DNA from: Arthrobacter bussei
GTDB taxonomy: Bacteria; Actinomycetota; Actinomycetes; Actinomycetales; Micrococcaceae
Reading direction: 5' to 3'
Assembly: GCF_009377195.2 (NCBI RefSeq)
Contig: NZ_VJXX01000001.1
Location: forward strand, 1,664,677 to 1,728,676
Length of the DNA: 64,000 nt
The first letter of the stretch is position 1, and each line of letters begins with the position of its first letter. The position numbers and the translations under genes were made by a program. Below are positions 26,147 through 33,690 of this stretch, piece by piece. The notes below the pieces were generated by a model. It saw nothing but the letters and a program-made list of their open reading frames with translations. It ran no database searches and had not been told where the DNA came from.

Positions 26147-26179
26147 TTCGTAGTTGAGCGCCCTCCGCTCAACTACGAA
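26147..26179. promoter_or_regulatory. HAIR-like operator (HspR) upstream of hsp20
   Basis: TTCGTAGTTGAGC (26147-26159), a 7-base spacer, then GCTCAACTACGAA (26167-26179) form a perfect 13-bp inverted repeat. The core TTGAG-N-CTCAA layout with its spacer resembles HAIR (CTTGAGT-N7-ACTCAAG). Confidence 0.7.
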
Positions 26180-26184
26180 AAATG

Positions 26185-26211
26185 TTAGCACTCGACCCCG
26201 GAGAGTGCTGG
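26185..26211. promoter_or_regulatory. CIRCE element (HrcA operator) upstream of hsp20
   Basis: TTAGCACTC, 9 bases, GAGTGCTGG. The first half-site is perfect and the second differs from GAGTGCTAA at the last two bases. The element lies 5 bases from the HAIR-like repeat. Confidence 0.85.
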
Positions 26212-26250
26212 CACCGAACTGTTCGCCCAGGACGAACGGGGTGGATACGC

Positions 26251-26286
26251 AGAAGGCCCGCACCGACGTGTCGGTACGGGCCTTCT
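26251..26286 (-). terminator. Terminator after tRNA-Val
   Basis: AGAAGGCCCG (26251-26260) and CGGGCCTTCT (26277-26286) pair around an inner hairpin ACCGAC/GTCGGT, 15 bases beyond the tRNA 3' end on the minus strand. Confidence 0.85.
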
Positions 26287-26300
26287 GCTCGATGTCCTCG

Positions 26301-26374
26301 TGCCTGCGCGGGGCCTCGATCCCCGGGCCTTCCGCGTGTGAAGCGGATGCTCTACCAGACTGAGCTACACAGGC
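26301..26374 (-). tRNA. tRNA-Val (CAC)
   Basis: Minus-strand cloverleaf. The acceptor GCCTGTG/CGCAGGC is intact, the D arm is GCTCAGTCTGGTAGAGC, and the anticodon stem TCCGC/GCGGA has loop TTCACAC (anticodon CAC). The variable loop is AGGCC and the T arm CGGGGATCGAGGCCCCG. CCA is not encoded. It reads GTG, a frequent codon here. Confidence 0.94.
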
Positions 26375-26533
26375 AATTGGTTCTCCAACAGCTTAGGGCA
26401 TCGCGGCGTGGCGCCAAATTCCGCCCCGGCCCGGCCGCGGCGGCCCGGCGGATGCTGGTCATCGATCCGGCCCGTCAGTAGCCTGAACGAAGGGCCGGCC
26501 GTGCCGGCGCTCCGACCACGAAGGGACTTCACC

Positions 26534-26785
26534 ATGGACGACCAGGACATCCTCCAGCGCATCCAGGCACTCGTTCAGGAGGAGCACGAGCTCCGCGACC
26601 AGCCCCAGGACGCCGGTGACGGGGCAGCGCACCAGGACCACGCGACGCGGCTGAAGAAGGTCGAGGAGGACCTGGACCAGTGCTGGGACCTCCTCCGGCA
26701 GCGGCGCGCCAAGGCCGACGCCGGGGAGAACCCCGCCGATGCCGATGCCCGGCCCATCAGCCAGGTGGAGGGGTACCGCCAGTAA
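26534..26785 (+). CDS. DUF2630 family protein
   Basis: Small (83 aa), charged and largely helical protein of unknown role. It is recognised by MDDQDILQRIQALVQEEHELRD at the start and the conserved VEEDLDQCWDLLRQRRA and VEGYRQ at the end. It probably forms a short coiled coil. The ATG is at 26534. The stop TAA overlaps the ATG of the HAD gene (TAATG), so the two are translationally coupled. Confidence 0.88.
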   Translation: MDDQDILQRIQALVQEEHELRDQPQDAGDGAAHQDHATRLKKVEEDLDQCWDLLRQRRAKADAGENPADADARPISQVEGYRQ

Positions 26786-27453
26786 TGGCCCTGCCCCTCG
26801 TGCTGTTCGACGTCAACGGGACCCTCTCCGACATGGGCCGGATGACTCAGCACGTCGAGGAGATCGGGGCGCCGCCGCAGCTGGCGGGGCTGTGGTTCGC
26901 CACCGTCCTCCGTGACGGGTTCGCGCTCACGGCGGCGGGGGAGAACCCCGCCTTCCGAGCTGTCGCGGAGGGCGCCCTGCGGGTGGTGCTCGCGGGCCAG
27001 GTGCTCAACCGGGACGTCGACGACGCCGTGGCCCACATCCTGACGGCGATGCAGCAGCTGCCCGTCCACCCCGACGTCGCCGATGGCATCCGCGGCCTCA
27101 CCGCAGCGGGTTTCGAGCTCGCCGCCCTGACCAACGGTGCGGCGACGACAGCGTCGGGCCTGCTCGAGCGCGCCGGTGTCCGTGACGCCTTCGCGGCGGT
27201 CCTGTCCGTCGAGGACGGGCCGGGCTGGAAGCCCGCCGCGGGCGCCTACACCCATGCCCTCGCCGCCCTGGGACGGGGCGCGGACGACGTCGTCCTCGTC
27301 GCCGCGCACCCCTGGGACATCGACGGCGCCTCGCGCGCCGGCCTCCGGACCGCCTGGCTCAACCGCGATGCCTCGCCCTACCCCTCCGCCATGGTGCCCC
27401 CGGATCACGAGGTGGCGCAGCTCGGCGATCTGCTGTCGGCCCTGCGCACCTGA
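26785..27453 (+). CDS. HAD-superfamily hydrolase, haloacid dehalogenase type II-like
   Basis: HAD hydrolase (222 aa). Motif I is FDVNGTLSD (Asp nucleophile D9, with Asn at the +2 position as in haloacid dehalogenases). Motif II is LTNG, the motif III Lys is in GWKPA, and motif IV is VAAHPWDIDGA. The His-Pro-Trp-Asp pattern (HPWD) is typical of type II 2-haloacid dehalogenases and related enzymes. The true substrate is unknown. It is coupled to the DUF2630 gene and followed by the flavodoxin-like gene 67 bases on. Confidence 0.86.
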   Translation: MALPLVLFDVNGTLSDMGRMTQHVEEIGAPPQLAGLWFATVLRDGFALTAAGENPAFRAVAEGALRVVLAGQVLNRDVDDAVAHILTAMQQLPVHPDVADGIRGLTAAGFELAALTNGAATTASGLLERAGVRDAFAAVLSVEDGPGWKPAAGAYTHALAALGRGADDVVLVAAHPWDIDGASRAGLRTAWLNRDASPYPSAMVPPDHEVAQLGDLLSALRT

Positions 27454-27520
27454 CACCGGCGTCCCCACCCGAGGCCGGTGCAACGGCTCGGACCCGACCC
27501 GCATCCTTCGAAGGAGAACC

Positions 27521-28129
27521 ATGAGCGACCTCACCGCATTCGCCCTCATCTGCAGCCTCACCCCGTCCCCCGAACCGTCGAGCTCCGACCTCATGGCGCA
27601 GCACATCCTCGACCAGTTCGCGGCTCACGGCGTCGTGACCTCGAGCGCCAGGGTGGTCGACCACCACGTGGCGCCGGGAGTCCGGAAGGACATGGGTGAC
27701 GGCGACGAGTGGCCGGTGCTGCGGGAGAAGATCCTCGCCGCGGACATCCTCGTGCTGTCCACGCCGATCTGGGTGGGGCACCCCTCCAGCCTCGCGCAGC
27801 GCGTCATGGAGCGGCTCGATGCGGACATCGCCGAGACGGACGAGGAGGGCCGGCCCGTCATGGCCGGGAAGGTGGCGGTCGTCGCGGTCGTGGGCAACGA
27901 GGACGGCGCCCACAAGACGGTCGCCGACATGATGCAGGGCCTCAACGACATCGGCTTCTCACTCCCGTCGCAGGGCTCGACGTACTGGGTGGGCGAGGCG
28001 ATGCAGGCCGTCGACTTCAAGGACCTCGCACAGGTGCCCGATGCCGTCGCCACCACGACGGCGGGCGTGGTGCGCAACGCCCAGCACCTCGCCACCCTGC
28101 TGCGCCGGGAGAACTTCCCGCTCGAATAA
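27521..28129 (+). CDS. NAD(P)H-dependent FMN reductase / flavodoxin-like protein
   Basis: Flavodoxin-fold protein (202 aa) expected to bind FMN. The phosphate-loop region CSLTPSPEPSSSDLMAQHIL and the WVGHPSSLAQRVMERLDADI segment after LVLSTPI are characteristic of the NADPH-dependent FMN reductase family (flavin stacking at STPIWVGH). The ATG 27521 follows AAGGAGA. It may act as a quinone or flavin reductase, and no partner is encoded nearby. It probably belongs to the DUF2630-HAD transcription unit. Confidence 0.85.
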   Translation: MSDLTAFALICSLTPSPEPSSSDLMAQHILDQFAAHGVVTSSARVVDHHVAPGVRKDMGDGDEWPVLREKILAADILVLSTPIWVGHPSSLAQRVMERLDADIAETDEEGRPVMAGKVAVVAVVGNEDGAHKTVADMMQGLNDIGFSLPSQGSTYWVGEAMQAVDFKDLAQVPDAVATTTAGVVRNAQHLATLLRRENFPLE

Positions 28130-28243
28130 GCGGCATCAAGAACACGTAAAGAGGCGGGCCGGAGGGACCCGCGTCGGGTTGACTGGGCGACTGGTGCGGA
28201 ACGTCCGCGGCAGTCCCAGGAATCCGGAGGCCAGTACATCCCC

Positions 28244-29665
28244 GTGAGGTCGAGCAGAGAGATCCTCAGGGACTCCGCCGCGGTGGTCGCCACAGGCGCG
28301 CGCCCCCTCCTTCGGGGTGCGGCTGCCCGGGCCGCGCAACTCGCCCCCCGTCATCCGGCCCAGGTGATCGTGCTCGGGTTCGCCGGCGCCGTCCTCGTCG
28401 GCACCCTGCTCCTCATGCTGCCGACGTCGAAGGTGGGCGCCGGCGGTGCCACGTTCCTCGAGGCCCTGTTCACCGCGACGTCGGCGGTGTGCGTGACCGG
28501 CCTGATCGTCGTGGACACACCCGTCTACTGGACCGGCGGCGGACACGCCATCATCCTCGCCCTCATCCAGCTGGGCGGTTTCGGCATCATGTCCTTCGCC
28601 TCGCTCCTCGGTCTCCTCCTCGCCCGCCGCATGGGTCTCCGATCCCGGGTCTCGGCGGCCGCCGAGACCAGGAGCGTCGGCTTCGGCGATGTCCGGAACG
28701 TGCTCCTCGGCGTCCTGCGCATCACCCTGGTGGTCGAGTTCGTCACCGCCGTGGTGCTCGCCGTGCGATTCGCGCTCCGTTACGGGTACAGCCCGGCGGA
28801 GGCGGTGTGGCTGGGAGTCTTCCACTCGGTCTCGGCCTTCAACAACGCAGGGTTCGCCCTCTTCAGCGACAACCTCATCGGCTACGTCGGGGACCCCTGG
28901 ATCTGCCTGCCCGTCTGCGCTGCCGTCATCATCGGCGGACTCGGGTTCCCGGTGCTCTTCGAGCTGCGCCGCCATGTCAGGTACCCCCGGAGGTGGCACA
29001 CCACCACCAAGCTGGTCCTGGGCGGCACGGTGATCCTGCTGGTGGTCGGCACCGTCTTCATCACCGCCGTCGAGTGGTCCAACCCGGCCACCCTCGGCGC
29101 CCTCCGGCCCGAGGACCGTCTCCTCGCAGGCTTCTTCCAGTCCACCATGACGCGCACCGCGGGCTTCAACAGCGTGGACTTCGCGCAGCTGAACCCGGTC
29201 ACGCTGCTCGCCATGGACGTGCTGATGTTCATCGGCGGGGGACCGGCGGGTACGGCCGGCGGCCTGAAGATCACCACCTTCGGCGTGCTGTTCTTCATCC
29301 TCTACACCGAGATCAGCGGCGGGACGGCCGTCAACGTGTTCGGCAAGCGCCTGCCACGGTCCACCCACCGCCAGGCCATCTCGATCGTCCTGCTCGCCGT
29401 CGGGCTGGTCATCACCGCAACCATGTTCCTCATGCTCACCACCGATTTCGGGTTGGACAGGGTCCTCTTCGAGGTCGTCTCGGCCTTCGCGACGGTCGGC
29501 CTGTCGACCGGCATCACCGCGGCCATCCCGCCGGCCGGACAGGTGGTGCTGATCCTCGTGATGTTCGCCGGCCGCCTCGGGCCGGTCACCCTCGCGTCGG
29601 CGCTCGCGCTCCGCTCCAAGCCGCTCTACTTCGAATATCCCAAGGAAAGGCCCCTCATTGGCTAG
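28244..29665 (+). CDS. trkH: Potassium uptake protein TrkH/KtrB family
   Basis: Ion-conducting membrane subunit (473 aa) of a Trk/Ktr potassium importer. Four pore-loop repeats are visible around selectivity-filter glycines: TSAVCVTGL, SVSAFNNAGF, TMTRTAGFNS and SAFATVGLSTG. Between them are the usual M1-P-M2 helix pairs. The start is GTG 28244, preceded by CCGGAGG about 13 bases upstream, a rather long spacing. An alternative start is not obvious. It overlaps trkA by 8 bases. The 114-base gap upstream shows a TTGACT at 28177-28182 as a possible -35, with no clear -10. Confidence 0.93.
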   Translation: MRSSREILRDSAAVVATGARPLLRGAAARAAQLAPRHPAQVIVLGFAGAVLVGTLLLMLPTSKVGAGGATFLEALFTATSAVCVTGLIVVDTPVYWTGGGHAIILALIQLGGFGIMSFASLLGLLLARRMGLRSRVSAAAETRSVGFGDVRNVLLGVLRITLVVEFVTAVVLAVRFALRYGYSPAEAVWLGVFHSVSAFNNAGFALFSDNLIGYVGDPWICLPVCAAVIIGGLGFPVLFELRRHVRYPRRWHTTTKLVLGGTVILLVVGTVFITAVEWSNPATLGALRPEDRLLAGFFQSTMTRTAGFNSVDFAQLNPVTLLAMDVLMFIGGGPAGTAGGLKITTFGVLFFILYTEISGGTAVNVFGKRLPRSTHRQAISIVLLAVGLVITATMFLMLTTDFGLDRVLFEVVSAFATVGLSTGITAAIPPAGQVVLILVMFAGRLGPVTLASALALRSKPLYFEYPKERPLIG

Positions 29666-30356
29666 GCAACGCCTGTTCTCCTCCCGGCCCATCGAGGCGA
29701 TCGCCGCGGCCGAGTCCGTCGCCGTGATCGGGCTCGGCCGCTTCGGGGGCGCCCTGGCGCTCGAGCTCGAGGCGGCCGGCACCGAGGTCCTCGGGATCGA
29801 CGCCGACGAGGACGTGGTGCAGTCCTTCAACGGTCTCCTGACGCACGTGGTGCGGGCGGACACCACCAAGGAGGAGGCGTTGCGCCAGCTCTCCCTGTCG
29901 GAGTTCGACCGCGTGGTCGTCGGGATCGGCAGCGACCTCGAGGCGAGCATCCTGACGACGTCGATCCTCCTGCGCTTCGACCGCCCCACCCTGTGGGCGA
30001 AGGCCATCAGCGAACCGCACGCGCAGATCCTCTCGCAGCTCGGGGTGGAGCGGGTCATCCGGCCCGAGCACGACATGGGGAAGCGCGTGGCTCACCTGGT
30101 GCGCGGCACGATGCTCGACTACGTCGAGTTCGAGGACAACTTCGCGATGGTCAAGACCCGTCCGCCGCGGGAGTACTGGGACCGCGAGCTCGGGACCACG
30201 GGACTGCGGGCGAAATACGGCGTCACGGTCGTCGCCGTGAAGCGCAAGGGCGGGGCGTGGGACCACACGACGGCGCAGACCACCCTGTACGACGACGACG
30301 AGATCATCGTGGCAGGACCCACGCGCAGGGCGGAACTCTTCAGCGCGCTCCTTTGA
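29658..30356 (+). CDS. trkA: TrkA/KtrA regulatory subunit (RCK domains)
   Basis: Cytoplasmic gating ring of the potassium importer (232 aa). The RCK-N domain starts with the nucleotide-binding motif VIGLGRFGGALALEL and has the acidic D at the end of the second strand (GIDADEDVV). The RCK-C domain (about 150-232) ends the protein (YGVTVVAVKRKG, then DEIIVAGP). The start is TTG 29658, inside the end of trkH, with AAGGAAAGG upstream. In several actinobacteria c-di-AMP binds RCK-C. Nothing in this sequence proves that here. Confidence 0.92.
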   Translation: MARQRLFSSRPIEAIAAAESVAVIGLGRFGGALALELEAAGTEVLGIDADEDVVQSFNGLLTHVVRADTTKEEALRQLSLSEFDRVVVGIGSDLEASILTTSILLRFDRPTLWAKAISEPHAQILSQLGVERVIRPEHDMGKRVAHLVRGTMLDYVEFEDNFAMVKTRPPREYWDRELGTTGLRAKYGVTVVAVKRKGGAWDHTTAQTTLYDDDEIIVAGPTRRAELFSALL

Positions 30357-30430
30357 GGCGCGGCATCCCGGGCATCCGGGCTCCGGCGGCGGCCGGGCAG
30401 GCGGTCGGAGGAGCAACCCGATAGGCTGGT

Positions 30431-30494
30431 GGCTCTGGTGAGCCGGGAAGTCTGGTCGGCGCTCCCAGGAGCGTGCCCGATCGAAGGACCCCCG
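30431..30494 (+). promoter_or_regulatory. Structured 5' leader of nhaA, candidate cation riboswitch
   Basis: Promoter-like TAGGCT at 30422-30427 would start a transcript near 30434 or slightly before. The leader folds into GGCTC-TGGT-GAGCC (30431-30444). A second stem GGTCGG/CCGATC (30454-30459 with 30477-30482, one G-U pair) encloses the hairpin GCTCC-CA-GGAGC (30461-30472). GAAGGA (30483-30488) is the RBS and adjoins CCCCC, which could pair with GGG at 30445-30447. Conserved-looking stretches just before nhaA suggest an nhaA-I-like (Li+/Na+) riboswitch. The family assignment is from memory and unverified. Confidence 0.4.
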
Positions 30495-31946
30495 ATGAAC
30501 GCCCAGCCAGCCTCCCCGCAGCATCCGGCACCGCCCGGCAGCCACGTCTTCTCCCGCAGCAGCTACCCGGAGCACCTGCGCATCTCGACGATCCTGCGCA
30601 AGGAGACCGTCGGCGGAGCCCTACTGCTCCTGGCCACCGTCCTGGCCCTGATCCTCGCCAATTCGCCTGCTGCGGACGCCTACTTCTCGGTGCGCGACTT
30701 CCGCTTCGGCTACGAACCCTGGCACCTCGAGCTCAGCGCCGGCACCTGGGCGGCGGACGGCCTGCTCGCCATCTTCTTCTTCCTGGCAGGGCTCGAACTG
30801 AAGCGCGAGTTCGTCGCCGGGGACCTCCGGAAGTTCGACCGCGCCGTCGTCCCCGTCGCGGCCGCCGTGGGCGGGGTCATCGTCCCCGCACTCGTCTACG
30901 TGGCCATCACCGCCACCGCCGGACCCGAAGCCCTGCGCGGCTGGGCCATCCCCACCGCGACGGACATCGCGTTCGCCGTCGCGGTGCTCGCCGTCGTCGG
31001 CTCGTCCCTGCCGAGCTCCCTGCGGATCTTCCTCCTCACGCTCGCCGTCGTCGACGACCTCCTGGCGATCAGCATCATCGCGTTCTTCTACTCGGAGGAC
31101 ATCCAGGCTCCTCCGCTGCTCATCGCGATCGTCCCCCTGGCCCTCTACGCCTTCCTCGCGCAGCGCTTCCCGACGTTCTTCCAGCGCCGGGCCTGGGCTC
31201 CCTGGCTCATCCTCCTGCCCATCGGCTTCGTGGTGTGGGCGCTCGTGCACGAGTCCGGCGTGCACGCCACCGTGGCGGGTGTGCTCCTCGGGTTCGCCAT
31301 CCCCGTCCTGCCGAAGGGCGCCGGGGTCGGCACGGCCGGAGCGCACGGCAAGGACGGCAAGGGCGGCAAGGACGGCGTCGAGGTGCGCCCCTTGGCCGTG
31401 CAGGACGACGACGGGCCGCTCCAGTCGCACGATGTCGCGCCGGACGGTCTCGCGGACACCCTCGAGCACCGCATCCGGCCCCTGTCAGCGGGATTCGCGG
31501 TGCCGGTCTTCGCGTTCTTCAGCGCAGGCGTGGCGATCGGGGGCATCGAGGGTCTGGTCAGCGCGATCACCGATCCCATCGCCGTCGGCATCATGGTGGC
31601 TCTGGTGATCGGCAAGCCGGTGGGCATCCTGCTCGCCACCTTCGCCGTCACGAAGACCACGAAGGCCAGCCTCGACCCGGACCTGGCGTGGGTGGACATC
31701 ATCGGCGTCGCGCTCCTCGCGGGCGTCGGCTTCACCGTCTCGCTGCTCATCAGCGAACTGGGGTTCGGACAGGGCACACCGGAGGACGACCACGCGAAGG
31801 TCGCCATCCTGGCCGGATCCCTCATCGCGGCGCTCACGGCGGCCGTCCTGCTGCGGCGACGGAATGCCAGGTACCGCGAGATCGAGGAGCAGGACAGGAT
31901 CGACGCCGATCAGGACGGCGTACCGGACGTCTACGAGGGGCGCTAG
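30495..31946 (+). CDS. nhaA: Na+/H+ antiporter NhaA
   Basis: Sodium/proton antiporter of the membrane (483 aa). The ion-binding Asp residues lie in PTATDIAFA and AVVDDLLAI, the latter being the NhaA DD pair. Ten to twelve hydrophobic segments are seen, with the Lys-containing [12 protein letters not shown] loop. Between helices near residues 275-320 is a hydrophilic insert rich in Gly/Lys/Asp ([11 protein letters not shown]). The C-terminus ends in a basic stretch and then [13 protein letters not shown], like a thrombospondin type-3 calcium-binding motif, which is unusual for NhaA. The ATG 30495 follows GAAGGA. It is separate from trkA by a likely promoter and structured leader. Confidence 0.94.
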   Translation: MNAQPASPQHPAPPGSHVFSRSSYPEHLRISTILRKETVGGALLLLATVLALILANSPAADAYFSVRDFRFGYEPWHLELSAGTWAADGLLAIFFFLAGLELKREFVAGDLRKFDRAVVPVAAAVGGVIVPALVYVAITATAGPEALRGWAIPTATDIAFAVAVLAVVGSSLPSSLRIFLLTLAVVDDLLAISIIAFFYSEDIQAPPLLIAIVPLALYAFLAQRFPTFFQRRAWAPWLILLPIGFVVWALVHESGVHATVAGVLLGFAIPVLPKGAGVGTAGAHGKDGKGGKDGVEVRPLAVQDDDGPLQSHDVAPDGLADTLEHRIRPLSAGFAVPVFAFFSAGVAIGGIEGLVSAITDPIAVGIMVALVIGKPVGILLATFAVTKTTKASLDPDLAWVDIIGVALLAGVGFTVSLLISELGFGQGTPEDDHAKVAILAGSLIAALTAAVLLRRRNARYREIEEQDRIDADQDGVPDVYEGR

Positions 31947-31962
31947 CGGTCCCCGACCGGTC

Positions 31963-32214
31963 TCAGGGCTTCCGCCACAGCCAGGACAGCGTCAGGGCAC
32001 CAGCGCTGCGCCGGAAGCCACTCTGCCCGGACACGACCTCGAGGACCGCCCACACCGCGAGGCAGACGGCGCTCGCCGTGCGCAGGCGCTCGCGGTTCTG
32101 CTCCTCGAGGGCCATGAACGACGCCGCTCCCAGCAGGGCCCAGCCGAGGATCGGTGCGTTCGGCTTCTGGGCGATGGTCTGGCGTCCGAGGCTGTCGGTG
32201 AAGAATCCCATCAC
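31963..32214 (-). CDS. Small hypothetical membrane-associated protein
   Basis: Protein of 83 aa (82 if the second start is used). The start is GTG 32214 (GTGA overlap with the ku stop) or ATG 32211. One or two hydrophobic stretches are visible (APILGWALLGAASFMAL and TASAVCLAVWAVLEVV), separated by a charged segment EEQNRERLR. I do not recognise a family. The overlap with ku suggests co-translation. Confidence 0.62.
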   Translation of the reverse strand: MMGFFTDSLGRQTIAQKPNAPILGWALLGAASFMALEEQNRERLRTASAVCLAVWAVLEVVSGQSGFRRSAGALTLSWLWRKP

Positions 32215-33050
32215 GCGCCCTTCTTCTTGGTGGTGGCGGACGCCTTCTTGGCGTCGGCCTTCTTCTCGCGGTTCTTCTCGACGCTGCGGCGGAGGGCCTC
32301 CATCAGGTCCAGGACGTTGTCGCCGTCGTCCTCCTCCTCGCTCCTGCCGAAGGTCTCCTCGGTGTCGAGGGTGTCACCCTTCTCGATCTTCGCGTCGATC
32401 AGGGTGCGCAACTGGACCTGGTAGTCGTCGGTGAAGTTCTCCGGATCGAAGTCGGTGGAGAAGGAGTCGACGAGTGCGGCGGACATCTCCTTCTCCTTGG
32501 CCGAGATGCGGACCTTCTCCTCGAGGGCCGGGAAGGACGCCTCACGCACCTCGTCGTCCCACAGCAGGGTCTGCAGCATCAGGACGTCGCCGCGCACGCG
32601 CAGGGCCGCGAGGCGGCTCTTCTGCCGGAGCGAGAACTGCACGATCGCCGTCCGGTCCGTCTCCTGGAGGGTGCGACGCAGCAGGACGTAGGCCTTGGTG
32701 GAGGTGCTGTCGGGCTCGAGGTAGTAGGCGCGGTCCAGCATGATCGGATCGACCTGGTCGCTCGGCACGAACTCCACGACCTCGATCTCACGGCTCCGCT
32801 CCACCGGCAGGGACGCGAGGTCCTCGTCGGTCAGCACCACGGTGTGCTCGCCGTCGTCGTACGCCTTGTCGATGTGCTTGAAGTCGACCACCTCGCCGCA
32901 GACCTCGCAGCGCCGCTGGTAGCGGATCCGCCCGCCGTCCTTGTCATGCACCTGGTGCAGGGAGATGTCATGGTCCTCGGTGGCGCTGTACACCTTCACC
33001 GGCACGTTCACGAGGCCGAACGCGACCGCACCCTTCCAGATGGCTCTCAT
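32211..33050 (-). CDS. ku: Ku protein (NHEJ DNA end-binding)
   Basis: Homodimeric Ku (279 aa) that rings broken DNA ends and recruits LigD. The start ATG 33050 gives MRAIWKGAVAFGLVNVPVKVYSAT, the standard bacterial Ku N-terminus. The central beta-barrel/bridge region runs through RYQRRCEVCGEVVDF and IMLDRAYYLEP. The C-terminus after about residue 230 is acidic and then strongly Lys-rich (KKADAKKASATTKKKG), as in actinobacterial Ku, where the tail binds DNA. It is divergent from the SRPBCC gene and ligD, so the two NHEJ factors flank one intergenic region. Confidence 0.95.
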   Translation of the reverse strand: MRAIWKGAVAFGLVNVPVKVYSATEDHDISLHQVHDKDGGRIRYQRRCEVCGEVVDFKHIDKAYDDGEHTVVLTDEDLASLPVERSREIEVVEFVPSDQVDPIMLDRAYYLEPDSTSTKAYVLLRRTLQETDRTAIVQFSLRQKSRLAALRVRGDVLMLQTLLWDDEVREASFPALEEKVRISAKEKEMSAALVDSFSTDFDPENFTDDYQVQLRTLIDAKIEKGDTLDTEETFGRSEEEDDGDNVLDLMEALRRSVEKNREKKADAKKASATTKKKGA

Positions 33051-33119
33051 GGTCCAAGTGAACACCAAGCAGGCTTACCGGACCAGACCGTGCCGGCCGG
33101 CCCCCTCTAGACTTGTGGG

Positions 33120-33608
33120 GTGACCGAGACCGTAGAGCCCATCGTCAGCAAGACCACCACGGACGACGGCGGGACGGTGCTGCGCCTGGAGTTCCAGTTC
33201 GCGTTCCCGCCGACCGTCCTGTGGAAGCACCTGACGGACGAGGGCAAGCTGAAGTACTGGTTCCCCTGCGAGATGGAGTTCGAGCCGAAGAAGGACGAGG
33301 AGATCCTCTTCCGGTACGCGGACCAGAAGCCGCTGCGCGGGACGGTCCTGGAAGCCGAACGGCCCTCCGTCCTCGCCTACACGTGGGAGCGGGACACGCT
33401 GCGCTGGGAGCTCACCCGGACCGGAGACAACGGGGCGCAGCTCGTGCTCCTGCTGACTCCGGGCAGCCCCCGCCATGCCGCGACCATGGCCGCCGGCTGG
33501 CACCTGACCATCGCCGGGCTCGACGACTTCCTCAACAAGCGCAACCTCGGACAGAACCCGGCACTGTGGGACGTCTACGTGGAGCGGTACCGCCAGCAGT
33601 TCGCGTGA
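33120..33608 (+). CDS. SRPBCC / AHSA1-like domain protein
   Basis: Protein of 162 aa with the activator-of-Hsp90-ATPase-like START fold: FQFAFPPTVLWKHLTDEGKLKYWFP, read in parts, then LRGTVLEAERPSVLAYTWE and GWHLTIAGLDDFLN near the end. GTG 33120 is placed exactly six bases after TAGACT (33108-33113), so the transcript is probably leaderless. It lies between ku and ligD, but no role in end joining can be read from the sequence. Confidence 0.85.
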   Translation: MTETVEPIVSKTTTDDGGTVLRLEFQFAFPPTVLWKHLTDEGKLKYWFPCEMEFEPKKDEEILFRYADQKPLRGTVLEAERPSVLAYTWERDTLRWELTRTGDNGAQLVLLLTPGSPRHAATMAAGWHLTIAGLDDFLNKRNLGQNPALWDVYVERYRQQFA

Positions 33609-33690
33609 CGGACAGGGGTGCGGGGGTCCTGCCTGCCCGCGCTGCCGATTGGTAGTGGAATACCACGGGCATCCGGTCAAGACTGGGTGA

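Noticed and set aside
28130..28243. c-di-AMP (ydaO-type) riboswitch before trkH
   Set aside because: The 114-base gap is too short for that fold and none of its conserved blocks are seen.
28136..30076. A 646-codon frame opposite trkH and trkA
   Set aside because: Antisense shadow; compositionally biased and without motifs, while trkH and trkA are complete on the plus strand.
30431..30494. Cobalamin riboswitch before nhaA
   Set aside because: A short GCCGGGAAGTC stretch recalls B12 elements, but the leader is only about 60 bases and the B12 box and large fold are missing.
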